The notes: generated by a model from the letters alone, not told the origin. A stretch of 14,445 bases of DNA from Actinomycetes bacterium (GCA_021816565.1 JAKAXN010000075.1:1-14445); one strand, 5' to 3'. Numbered from the stretch's first letter, positions 1 through 6,350 are shown. Made by a program: numbers and translations.

Positions 1-9
1 TACACCCAT
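1..9 (-). CDS. 5' end of a probable second DUF6458-like gene, cut by window edge
   Basis: Only three codons (ATG GGT GTA, M-G-V) are inside the window. They are preceded on the minus strand by a good ribosome binding site (GGGAG at 18-22, 8 nt from the ATG) and lie 32 nt after the stop of the DUF6458 gene at 42-296. The ten bases at 1-10 are identical to those at 288-297, which hold the start of that DUF6458 gene (also M-G-V). I therefore infer a tandem paralogue continuing to the left. The rest of the gene is not visible, so the product is a guess from the start sequence and position alone. Confidence 0.4.
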
Positions 10-41
10 TTATCAGTCTCCCTTTCCGTCCGGATCAGATG

Positions 42-296
42 TCAGTACGACGCCTGGTGCGTCTCGTCGACGACGGTGCCGGTAGCGGGGTCCCGGTAGA
101 CGGTGCGGCGCCGGCTGGCACCCCCGAACCCGCCCCAGGAACCCCAGAAGGCCAGGGACACCAAGAAGCCGATGGCCCCGACGACCATCAGGATCACGCC
201 GATGGTCTGGATGTTGAAGCTCGACGACTGCACCGTGACGGCGAACTTGAGGATGGCCCCGATTGCAAAGAGGATTATGCTGGTGGATACACCCAT
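42..296 (-). CDS. DUF6458 family small membrane protein
   Basis: An 84-residue protein with two hydrophobic segments (about residues 5-21 and 29-51) joined by a short polar turn, then a Gly/Trp-rich stretch and a basic, soluble tail of about 25 residues. The layout and the MGVSTSIILFAIGAIL start match the actinobacterial DUF6458 family, whose function is unknown. The ATG at 294-296 is supported by AAGGAG on the minus strand, 9 nt upstream. It is probably a cytoplasmic-membrane protein with its charged C-terminus on one face, but topology is not determined here. The gene diverges from the DMFase-like gene at 584 across a 287-bp gap. The start of a likely paralogue follows 32 nt downstream at the window edge, suggesting a co-transcribed pair. 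Confidence 0.8.
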   Translation of the reverse strand: MGVSTSIILFAIGAILKFAVTVQSSSFNIQTIGVILMVVGAIGFLVSLAFWGSWGGFGGASRRRTVYRDPATGTVVDETHQASY

Positions 297-583
297 TGCG
301 GTGAACTCCTTGGAATGTTGTGGCAGCTATGGTCTCATTGTTCGCTGCTGAACAACCTGTACCCATGGCTTCGAGAGACCCAAACGTTTTCCGGTATCCC
401 CCGCGGCATTCGTGCGGTATACCCCGATTCGGGACCACCCCGTCCGACCGTCGGCTTCCGGGTTCTCCGGACCGGGGCACTGAGGGCGGTCGGTCCGGGT
501 AGGTGGGGTGGGACGGCCCGGGTGTGCGACCCGCGGCGCGGGCCGGACTGCGATAATCCGAGCCGACCCTAGGAGGCAGCACA
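297..583. promoter_or_regulatory. Divergent intergenic region with paired CGGTAT sites
   Basis: This 287-bp gap separates two divergent genes and should hold both promoters. It is visibly less GC-rich than its surroundings, especially at 300-400. I see two similar 12-mers in direct orientation, CGGTATCCCCCG at 392-403 and CGGTATACCCCG at 415-426, starting 23 bp apart. The second contains the perfect palindrome GGTATACC (416-423). They could be a regulator's paired sites. I see no clear -35/-10 pair for either gene and no convincing small ORF or RNA gene. Confidence 0.35.
571..576 (+). promoter_or_regulatory. Ribosome binding site of the DMFase-like gene
   Basis: A full-consensus AGGAGG lies 7 nt before the GTG at 584. 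It fixes a non-ATG start that gives an N-terminus with a basic stretch followed by a hydrophobic anchor. Confidence 0.85.
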
Positions 584-2239
584 GTGAGCGGCTACACGCC
601 GAAGCACCAGGCGGGTGGCCGGACGGGCCGCCGACGCGTGGTGGTGGCCATGGCAGCAGCCGCGGTGGTGATCGCCGGCGGCGGGGTCTATCTGGGGGTG
701 TCAGCCGGATCGGGGGGCGGGCCGCGCGCCCACGCCGCGATCGGCTCGGCGCGACCGTCCACCACGCCGGCGCCCACCACCACCACCACCGTGGCGGTCT
801 CAGCCCCCTTCACCTCGGCGGTCACCGCCGGATGGGTGGCCCGGGAGAACGCCCTGCCGGGCACGCAGGCGTGGAAGCTCACCAGGCCGGCGGACAGCCA
901 CCAGATCCAGGGCTACGCCAGCACCGTCAGCGTCAACCTGGGCGGCTCGCTGCAGTTGTACGTGTCGACCACCGCCCCCTCCTGGAGCGTGCAGGCGTTC
1001 CGCATGGGCTACTACGGCGGGGACGAGGGGCGCCTGCTGTGGAGCTCACCCACCTACCCCGGCGTGGCCCAGCCGGCCTGTCCCCTTCAGGCGCCCACCA
1101 ACACCGTCGAGTGCTCGTGGCGCGACCCGGTGCGGGTGTCCACCGCCGGCTGGCCGCAGGGGACCTACCTGTTCAAGCTGCAGTCGTCCACCGGCTGGCA
1201 GTCCTACGTCCCGCTCACCGTGCGGGACGACTCCAGCCACTCGGCGTTCCTGGTCAACGACAGCGTCACGACCTGGCAGGCCTACAACCTCTACGGCGGC
1301 TACGACCTGTACCAGGGGGCGAACGGCTCGCTGGCCACCAGGGCCCGGGCCGTGTCATTCGACCGGCCCTACGCCCTGGGCAACGGGGCCGGGGACTTCC
1401 TCGGCCTGGAGTTGCCGATGATCTCCATGATGGAGTCGCACGGCCTGGATGTCAGCTACACCACTGACGTGAACCTGTCGGAGGATCCGGCCCTGGTGGA
1501 GCAGCACAGGACTTTCGTGTCCCTCGGCCACGACGAGTACTACAGCCTGGCCATGTTCCAGGGCCTGACCACGGCCCGCAACGACGGGGTCAGCCTGATC
1601 TTCCTGGGGGCTAACGCCGTCTACCGGCACATCCGCCTCAACTCCACCCCGCTCGGCCCGGACCGGCTGGAGATCGACTACAAGAGCGCCACCGCCGATC
1701 CCCTCTACGGCCACGACAACGCCGATGTCACCCCGTGGGCCTGGCGGGACCCGCCCAACAACGCCCCCGAGAGCGCCCTCCTCGGCGAGATGTGGCAGTG
1801 CAACCCGGTGCGGGCCGACATGGTGATCACCGATCCCTCGAACTGGGTGTTCGACGGCAGCGGATTGACGCAGGGCTCGCACATAGCGGGGATAGTGGGG
1901 CCCGAGTACGACCACTTCAGCCCGGCCGTACCCAATCCGGGGGATGTCACGGTCCTCGCCGCGTCCCCGGTGGACTGCAGCGGGCGGCACAGCACCGCCG
2001 ACATGACCTACTACAGCGCCCCGTCGGGGGCCGGGGTGTGGGACACCGGGACGATCGACTGGGTGGGCCAGGTCATGAGCGGCTGCTCCACCTGCGCCCC
2101 GCCCAACCCGGTCACCCGCATAACCGACAACGTCCTGGCCGCCTTCGGGGCCGGGCGCGCCGGCCGGGTCCACCCCTCAGCGGCCAACATGGGCGGCTCC
2201 CCGCCGACCACGGCCCCCATCCCGCCAGCGGGCGGGTAG
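584..2239 (+). CDS. Membrane-anchored N,N-dimethylformamidase beta-subunit-like protein
   Basis: 551 residues starting at GTG after a consensus AGGAGG. Residues 1-18 are basic and about 19-40 are hydrophobic without an obvious cleavage site, suggesting a signal anchor with the body outside the cell. A Thr/Pro/Ser linker follows (about 56-76, with five Thr encoded by an ACC run). Residues about 107-215 look like the beta-sandwich preceding the catalytic region. Residues about 220-525 resemble the DMFase large-subunit C-terminal domain, with the blocks LVNDSVTTWQAYNLYGGYDL, GHDEYYS (315-321) and FLGANAVYRHI. In characterised DMFase, a mononuclear iron held by Tyr and Glu side chains hydrolyses a formamide. 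The HDEYY block is a plausible part of that site, but I cannot map ligands with certainty. No small (alpha) DMFase subunit gene lies nearby, so the substrate is unknown. It converges on the SDR gene. Confidence 0.72.
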   Translation: MSGYTPKHQAGGRTGRRRVVVAMAAAAVVIAGGGVYLGVSAGSGGGPRAHAAIGSARPSTTPAPTTTTTVAVSAPFTSAVTAGWVARENALPGTQAWKLTRPADSHQIQGYASTVSVNLGGSLQLYVSTTAPSWSVQAFRMGYYGGDEGRLLWSSPTYPGVAQPACPLQAPTNTVECSWRDPVRVSTAGWPQGTYLFKLQSSTGWQSYVPLTVRDDSSHSAFLVNDSVTTWQAYNLYGGYDLYQGANGSLATRARAVSFDRPYALGNGAGDFLGLELPMISMMESHGLDVSYTTDVNLSEDPALVEQHRTFVSLGHDEYYSLAMFQGLTTARNDGVSLIFLGANAVYRHIRLNSTPLGPDRLEIDYKSATADPLYGHDNADVTPWAWRDPPNNAPESALLGEMWQCNPVRADMVITDPSNWVFDGSGLTQGSHIAGIVGPEYDHFSPAVPNPGDVTVLAASPVDCSGRHSTADMTYYSAPSGAGVWDTGTIDWVGQVMSGCSTCAPPNPVTRITDNVLAAFGAGRAGRVHPSAANMGGSPPTTAPIPPAGG

Positions 2240-2259
2240 ACGCCGGGGCGCGGCGTCTA
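2237..2259. terminator. Hairpin spanning both convergent stop codons
   Basis: Perfect 8-bp arms TAGACGCC (2237-2244) and GGCGTCTA (2252-2259) with a 7-nt loop. The outer three bases of each arm are the TAG stop codons of the DMFase-like gene (+) and the SDR gene (-). Only 17 bp separate the two genes. The symmetrical GC-rich stem could terminate transcription from both sides, but no U-tract follows on either strand, so its strength as an intrinsic terminator is uncertain. Confidence 0.5.
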
Positions 2260-3066
2260 GAGGACGTCGCGGGCCAGCTTGGGCAGGTGGATGCGCTTGC
2301 CCCGCAGCCCGGCCGCCTCATCGGGGTGGGTCACCAGCCAGGCCACCGCCGCCCCGATGGTGTCAGGGGTGTTGATGGTGGCCCACGGGTACTGCTCCCT
2401 CTGGGCGGTCAGCCGGTCCCCGTAGGCGGTCAGACCGGGCTCCACGTTGTACACCACCACCCCCGACCCGGCGAGCTCCGCGCCGAGCACCCCGCCGATG
2501 CGGTCGAAGCCCCCCTTGCCCACCGCGTAGGCCAGGCCCCAGCCGCCCCGGCCGGGTGGCCCCGGCGGATCGGAGAAGGCGACGAAGGAGGACATGTTGA
2601 CGATGGTGCCGGCGCCTCTTTCGAGCATGCCCGGCACCACCTTCTGCAGGATCAGGATGGGTGCCACGATGTCGCCGGTGACGGTCCGTTCGAACACCTC
2701 CAGCGGGGTGCCGAGCAGCGGCCCGTCGTAGCCGGGCCCCCGGTAGTGGGCCACGTTGACCACCACGTCCACCCCGCCCCACTCGGCCAGCACCCGGTCG
2801 GTCGCCCGCTCGACCGAGACCAGGTCGGAGACGTCCATCCGCACCGTCAGGGCGCGCCGGCCGGCTGCGTTGACGGCGGCCGCCGTCGACTCGAGACTGC
2901 CGGCGATCGGCGCGTCGGGCCTGGCCCCGCCGAGGTCTCCTTCGAGCACCCCGGTCCCCTCTTTCTCCGTGCGGGCGGCCAGGACCACGTCGTAACCGGC
3001 GTCGGCCAGGGCCAGCGCGCAAGCCGCCCCGATCCCCCGGCTGGCCCCGGTCACCAGGGCCCTCAA
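2257..3066 (-). CDS. SDR family NAD(P)-dependent oxidoreductase
   Basis: 269 residues from a TTG start at 3066. This start is chosen because GGAGG (3072-3076) lies 5 nt upstream, it overlaps the preceding stop as TTGA, and it places the Rossmann beta-strand at the N-terminus as in classical SDRs. The longer open frame reaching 3138 would add 24 unlikely residues. Motifs are TGASRGIG (6-13) for the dinucleotide, DV (78-79), Ser159/160, and Tyr180-x3-Lys184 of the catalytic triad, so it should be an active alcohol/ketone oxidoreductase. The usual NNAG motif is changed to NVAH (104-107), and the stretch after R32 is longer than in minimal SDRs. A Gly/Pro-rich loop (about 167-176) precedes the catalytic Tyr. 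It is the last gene of a four-gene overlapping cassette. The substrate is not predictable. Confidence 0.86.
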   Translation of the reverse strand: MRALVTGASRGIGAACALALADAGYDVVLAARTEKEGTGVLEGDLGGARPDAPIAGSLESTAAAVNAAGRRALTVRMDVSDLVSVERATDRVLAEWGGVDVVVNVAHYRGPGYDGPLLGTPLEVFERTVTGDIVAPILILQKVVPGMLERGAGTIVNMSSFVAFSDPPGPPGRGGWGLAYAVGKGGFDRIGGVLGAELAGSGVVVYNVEPGLTAYGDRLTAQREQYPWATINTPDTIGAAVAWLVTHPDEAAGLRGKRIHLPKLARDVL

Positions 3067-3536
3067 GGCCGCCTCCGGGGATGGGCCGGGTGCAGCTCGG
3101 TCCACTCCACGGCGACCCGCCGCTCGGCCATGCGCCACCCCGAGCCCGGCAACCGCCGGTACCGGTCGTGGTAACGCAGCGCCATCACCAGGTCCACCGG
3201 CCCGCTGTCGGTCCGCTGGTAGTGGTGGGCCAGGCAGTGCACCCGCCCACGGGCGGCGGCACCGTCGGGCGGCTCGCCGGGTGGCTCGTCGGGCTCGAAC
3301 ACCGCCCCGCCCACGTGGTGGAACGTCCGCTGGTAGGCGACCAGGCTGTCGAGCAGCCCGGGCAGGTCGGCGCCGGCCCAGCGGGACTCCTCCGGGGCGC
3401 TGTCGGCCTGCACGACCACGGCCCCGTCCGGCTCGAACAGGGCGGCCAGGGCGCTGGCGTCCCGGCGGTCCACGGCGTCGGCGTAACGATCGACCAGGTG
3501 GCGGAGCTCGACCAGGTCGTTGGGTCCGAGGTTCAC
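3063..3536 (-). CDS. SnoaL-like / NTF2-fold protein (copy B)
   Basis: About 157 residues with the hallmark NTF2/SnoaL opening (DLVELRHLVDRYADAVDRRD, then ALAALFEPDGAVVV) and the usual later block with histidines and a C-terminal strand (WRMAERRVAVEWTEL). The family includes small cone-shaped cyclases, dehydratases and isomerases, and hydroxylase accessory proteins. It is common beside steroid and polyketide enzymes. I place the start at GTG 3536, which overlaps the LLM stop as GTGA. An in-frame ATG at 3551 would add five residues and is nearly as plausible. The TGA at 3063-3065 overlaps the SDR's TTG by 4 nt. The C-terminus is basic and Pro/Arg-rich (HPAHPRRRP). It is one of two NTF2-like genes in this cassette. 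Catalytic residues cannot be assigned. Confidence 0.8.
   Translation of the reverse strand: MNLGPNDLVELRHLVDRYADAVDRRDASALAALFEPDGAVVVQADSAPEESRWAGADLPGLLDSLVAYQRTFHHVGGAVFEPDEPPGEPPDGAAARGRVHCLAHHYQRTDSGPVDLVMALRYHDRYRRLPGSGWRMAERRVAVEWTELHPAHPRRRP
3072..3076 (-). promoter_or_regulatory. Ribosome binding site deciding the TTG start of the SDR
   Basis: GGAGG on the minus strand, inside the end of the upstream SnoaL-like gene and 5 nt from the TTG at 3066. Together with the TTGA overlap it argues for the short SDR form. Confidence 0.7.
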
Positions 3537-4483
3537 CGGCCGGCCCCCCATCCGGCTATCGCCCCGGCCGCCTCCTCGAAGAACGGCCCGACGCCCGCCC
3601 GGTCGCGCACGAAGAAGCTGAACGGCACGTCCAGGTCGGTGACCCCGGCCTCGACGAGGTCCACGCTCTTCTCCAGCGAGGCGGCCAGGCCGGCGCCCAG
3701 CCGGGACGCCGATCGCACCCTCAGGGTGGCCGGATCCCGGCCGGCCTCCCGGAAGCGCTGCCTCAGGATCTCGATGCCGGCCGCGATGCCGGCCCTGCGC
3801 TCCCCCATGATCGGGATCCAACCGTCGCCGAGCTCGACGATGCGCCGCAGCGTGCGGGGGGTCAGGGTGCCGGAGAACAGGACGGGGATCCCCCCGGGCT
3901 GTACCGGCTTCGGGTCGCACCAGATCTCCTCGAAGGTCACCGTCGGCGAACGGAACGAGGCCGGATCGGCGCCCCACAGGGCCCGGCAGGCGCCGATGGA
4001 GTCGGTCAGCATCGGGCCTCGCTGCGAGTGGTCGAGGCCCAGGGCGTCGAACTCCTCCTTCTGCCAGCCGGTACCGACCCCGAGCTCCAACCGGCCCCCG
4101 GAGATGACGTCGAGCGTGGCCGCCCACTTGGCCAGGAGGGGGGCGGGGCGCAGCGGGACTATGAGGATGCCGGTAGTGAGCCCGATGGTCGTGGTCCGGG
4201 CGGCCACGGCGCTCAGCACGGTCAGCGGCTCGAACCAGGGCTGTTCCGGGGAAAAGGGGAACTCCCCCCACGGGTAGCGGTCGGAGTGCGCGCCCATGAG
4301 CACGTGGTCCGACATCGAGACGGCCCCGAAGCCGGCGTCCTCGGCGCGGCGGGCCAGGTCCAACAGGGTCCCCGGGTCGGATCCGAACTCACCGGCGATC
4401 GGCAGTCGCAGGGTCAGGCGGGTGGGGGCCGGGCCGGGTGCCGCCGACGCCGGGCACGTGCCGGGGGTCACTCCTGCGCTCAC
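3533..4483 (-). CDS. LLM-class (probably F420-dependent) oxidoreductase
   Basis: 316 residues of luciferase-like TIM-barrel type. Visible family blocks are RLTLRLPIAGEFG (22-34), DLARRAEDAGFGAVSMSDHV (42-61), the segment TTTIGLTTGILIVPLRPAPL, then LDVISGGRLELGVGTGWQKEEFDALG (124-149), and a later LGDGWIPIM strand. In actinomycetes such proteins usually use F420 and transfer hydride to or from alcohols, ketones or unsaturated substrates. FMN use cannot be excluded. The start is taken as GTG 4483, which overlaps the upstream SnoaL-like stop as GTGA but lacks a good Shine-Dalgarno sequence. GTG 4471 is an in-frame alternative four codons later, with AGGAG immediately adjacent to it, which is too close. 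Homology begins only near residue 22, so the first 20 residues (Ala/Pro-rich) may be poorly conserved. It is the second gene of the overlapping cassette. Confidence 0.85.
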   Translation of the reverse strand: MSAGVTPGTCPASAAPGPAPTRLTLRLPIAGEFGSDPGTLLDLARRAEDAGFGAVSMSDHVLMGAHSDRYPWGEFPFSPEQPWFEPLTVLSAVAARTTTIGLTTGILIVPLRPAPLLAKWAATLDVISGGRLELGVGTGWQKEEFDALGLDHSQRGPMLTDSIGACRALWGADPASFRSPTVTFEEIWCDPKPVQPGGIPVLFSGTLTPRTLRRIVELGDGWIPIMGERRAGIAAGIEILRQRFREAGRDPATLRVRSASRLGAGLAASLEKSVDLVEAGVTDLDVPFSFFVRDRAGVGPFFEEAAGAIAGWGAGR

Positions 4484-4971
4484 CGGAAGGGACGCAGATG
4501 CTGGCTCACGTCGCCGATCATGTCGAGCATGGTGTAGTCCCTCTCGGTGAAGTGCCACCCGCCCTCGCTGCGGGAGAAACGGTCGTGATAGCGGCCGGCG
4601 GCGATGGGTTGCAGCGGGAGACGGTCGGTCTGCTGGAAGACCGTGTAGTAGGACCGGCAGGTCGCGGTACCGGCGGAGCGGTCGATCTCCACGATGGGGT
4701 TGGTGATGACGTGCCTGGTCCGCGGCGTGCCGTCGGCGTGGCGGATGGTGGTGGCGATGATCAGCGCAGCCATGGCGGCGCCGTCGATGGGGTCGGCCGG
4801 GGGCGGGGCCACCGTGAAGCGGGCCCGGGCGAACAGTTCGGCCTCGAGGTCCTCGAAGCGGCCGGCGTCCATCAGCTCGGCGTAGCGGTACAGCAGGTTG
4901 GTGACAGCCGTGACGTCGTCGGCCAGCTGCTCTTCCGGCGGTTGCGCCTGCTCCGGCGGTCCTGGCCCCAT
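4480..4971 (-). CDS. SnoaL-like / NTF2-fold protein (copy A)
   Basis: 163 residues from an ATG at 4969-4971 preceded by a purine-rich AGGGGAGGG Shine-Dalgarno region, so this start is firm. The N-terminal 20 residues are Pro/Glu/Gln-rich, and the NTF2 helix follows (VTAVTNLLYRYAELMDAGRF). The core holds HVITNPIVEID (about 85-95), a strand with CRSYYTVFQQT, and GRYHDRFSRSEGGWHFTERD, typical of the SnoaL_4-like group seen with aromatic and steroid degradation enzymes. It is the first gene of the minus-strand cassette. Its TGA overlaps the next gene's GTG by 4 nt. It diverges from the monooxygenase gene across 96 bp, so the operator there may control both. Its sequence is clearly different from copy B, so this is not a recent duplication. 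Its exact role is unknown. Confidence 0.83.
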   Translation of the reverse strand: MGPGPPEQAQPPEEQLADDVTAVTNLLYRYAELMDAGRFEDLEAELFARARFTVAPPPADPIDGAAMAALIIATTIRHADGTPRTRHVITNPIVEIDRSAGTATCRSYYTVFQQTDRLPLQPIAAGRYHDRFSRSEGGWHFTERDYTMLDMIGDVSQHLRPFR

Positions 4972-5004
4972 CCGTCCCTCCCCTCGACGGGCCGACTCTA
5001 ACGG

Positions 5005-5035
5005 TTGACGGACGGGCCGCCACCGTGATTAGAAT
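5005..5035 (+). promoter_or_regulatory. Candidate promoter of the monooxygenase gene
   Basis: TTGACG (5005-5010) and TAGAAT (5030-5035) are each one base from the sigma-70-type consensus boxes. The 19-bp spacing is longer than ideal. The -10 box sits inside the inverted repeat at 5030-5044, an arrangement expected for a repressed promoter. Confidence 0.4.
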
Positions 5036-5048
5036 ATTTTTCTAGAAA
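5030..5048. promoter_or_regulatory. Candidate operator: TAGAA-N5-TTCTA inverted repeat
   Basis: TAGAATATTTTTCTA (5030-5044) has perfect 5-bp arms around an AT-only centre. The right arm also belongs to the perfect 10-bp palindrome TTTCTAGAAA (5039-5048), giving three alternating half-sites. It is a striking AT island in very GC-rich DNA, between two divergent transcription units. The half-sites recall TetR-type operators of catabolic genes, such as the outer bases of KstR sites (TAGAAC..GTTCTA), but the centre differs. I infer a binding site for the nearby TetR protein or another regulator. Confidence 0.5.
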
Positions 5049-5055
5049 CGATCTC

Positions 5056-5062
5056 GGAGGAG
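5056..5062 (+). promoter_or_regulatory. Ribosome binding site of the monooxygenase gene
   Basis: GGAGGAG, ending 5 nt before the ATG at 5068, fixes this start. Confidence 0.8.
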
Positions 5063-5067
5063 CGTCC

Positions 5068-6267
5068 ATGCGCGAATTCACCCACCCTGCCCTGACCGCC
5101 CTGCGCGAAGCCGGACCGGAGCTGCGCAACCAGGCGGTGGTCAGCGCCGAGGAGAGGCGGCTGTCGGAGACGTCGGTGAAGATCCTGCGCGAGACCGGGG
5201 TCATGCGGCTGATCCAGCCGGCCCGTTACGGCGGACTGGAGGCCGACCCGCGGGTGTTCGTGGAGGCCATGATGCTGGCGGCGCAGTACGACGGGGCGGC
5301 CGGGTGGGTGCTCGGCGTGGTCGGCGTCCACAACTGGCACATCGGCCTGTACGCCGACTCGGTCCAGCAGGAGGTGTGGGGGGAGGATCCCGATACCTGG
5401 ATCAGCTCCTCCTACAACTACGTGGGCAAGGCCACCCGGGTGGAGGGTGGCTTCCGCCTGACCGGACGATGGGGCTTCTCCTCCGGGTGCGAGCACTCCT
5501 CGTGGGTGTTCGTCGGCGGCTTCGTCTACGACGACGAGGGCCGCCCGGTGGAGATGCGGCACTTCCTCCTGCCCCGGTCCGACTACGAGATCGTGGACGT
5601 GTGGAACGTGGCCGGCCTGTGCGGGTCGGGCAGCAACGACATCGTGGTCAGCGACGCCTTCGTGCCCGACCTGCACAGCATGAGCTGGCCGGATCTGAAG
5701 GATCACCGTTGTCCGGGCGTGGAGGTGAACACCTCGGCGCTGTTCAAGGTGCCGTGGGGGGCTATGTTCCTCAACGCGGTGACCGCCCCGCTGGTAGGTA
5801 TGGCCCGGGGCATGCTCGACGAGTCGGTGGGCATGGTCAAGCAGCGGGTGAGCGGGTACATCCCGCCGGGTCCGCCGACCGGCCCCTTCGACGCCAAGCG
5901 GATCTGGCCGGCGGTCACCATGGCCCGCCTGGCCGAGGCGTCGGCCGAGATCGACGCGGCCCGGGTTCAGATGCTCGACAACCTGGGCGACGTGTACTCC
6001 TACGTCAGCTCGGGCGAGCCGGTGCCGTTCGAGGTCCGGGCCCGGGCCCGGCGGGACCAGGTCGTGGCCGCCCGGCGGGCCACCGACGCCGCCAACGCCA
6101 TCTTCTCCCTGGCCGGGGGGCGGGGCCTGTCGCTGAAGAGCCCGATCCAGCGGCTGTGGCGCGACGCCCAGGCCGGATCGCACCACGTGGTCAACGGCAG
6201 TGACCAGGCCCTCACCTCCTACGGGGCGTTCCTCATGGGCGAGCCCATGGAGGACCAGCTGGTATAG
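5068..6267 (+). CDS. HsaA-like flavin-dependent monooxygenase (acyl-CoA dehydrogenase fold)
   Basis: 399 residues, the usual length for the oxygenase part of two-component, group D flavin monooxygenases (HsaA, HpaB/C2-like hydroxylases). The N-terminal helical domain includes LRETGVMRLIQPARYGGLE (40-58). The middle beta domain has LTGRWGFSSGCEHSSWVFVG (131-150) and DVWNVAGLCGSGSNDIVVSD (177-196). The C-terminal segment RLWRDAQAGSHHVVNGSDQA (362-381) carries the paired His where HsaA-type enzymes have a functional His. These blocks fit reduced-flavin-dependent hydroxylation better than acyl-CoA dehydrogenation. The family partner is a small flavin reductase, and none is encoded in the window. 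The gene stands alone on the plus strand, diverging from the four-gene cassette and converging on a TetR gene. The substrate (phenolic, steroid-derived or other ring compound) is an inference from the family. Confidence 0.8.
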   Translation: MREFTHPALTALREAGPELRNQAVVSAEERRLSETSVKILRETGVMRLIQPARYGGLEADPRVFVEAMMLAAQYDGAAGWVLGVVGVHNWHIGLYADSVQQEVWGEDPDTWISSSYNYVGKATRVEGGFRLTGRWGFSSGCEHSSWVFVGGFVYDDEGRPVEMRHFLLPRSDYEIVDVWNVAGLCGSGSNDIVVSDAFVPDLHSMSWPDLKDHRCPGVEVNTSALFKVPWGAMFLNAVTAPLVGMARGMLDESVGMVKQRVSGYIPPGPPTGPFDAKRIWPAVTMARLAEASAEIDAARVQMLDNLGDVYSYVSSGEPVPFEVRARARRDQVVAARRATDAANAIFSLAGGRGLSLKSPIQRLWRDAQAGSHHVVNGSDQALTSYGAFLMGEPMEDQLV

Positions 6268-6350
6268 CCCGCCGGCGGGCCGGGCCGGTGGCGGGCCGGC
6301 TCCGGTGGCGGGTGCCCGCCGGCGGGTGGCGGGTGGCCCGCCGGGTGCGC
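6268..6350. terminator. GC-rich convergent gap with a duplicated 12-bp palindrome
   Basis: This 83-bp gap between the convergent monooxygenase and TetR genes is almost pure G+C. It holds two copies of the perfect palindrome CCCGCCGGCGGG (6268-6279 and 6315-6326) and several GGCGGG/CCCGCC runs that can pair in many ways. It probably forms strong stem-loops acting on both strands. There is no U-tract, so a factor-independent terminator is not proven. Confidence 0.4.

Noticed and set aside
3063..4271. A single 402-codon minus-strand protein
   Set aside because: Only its last 157-162 residues are real (SnoaL-like copy B). The upstream part is an out-of-frame reading of the LLM gene.
3281..4537. 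Plus-strand open frame of 418 codons opposite the LLM gene
   Set aside because: The composition is mostly Arg, Gly, Pro and Ala, typical of antisense frames in GC-rich genes. The opposite strand has a clear LLM protein.
4831..4838. Extra GAACAGTT copy related to the array
   Set aside because: It is a single 8-mer inside the SnoaL-like gene, without the flanking CCCC/GGGG hairpin. A chance match is likely.
3533..5023. A 496-residue N-terminally extended LLM protein
   Set aside because: The first 180 residues are an out-of-frame reading of SnoaL-like copy A. The true start is near 4483.
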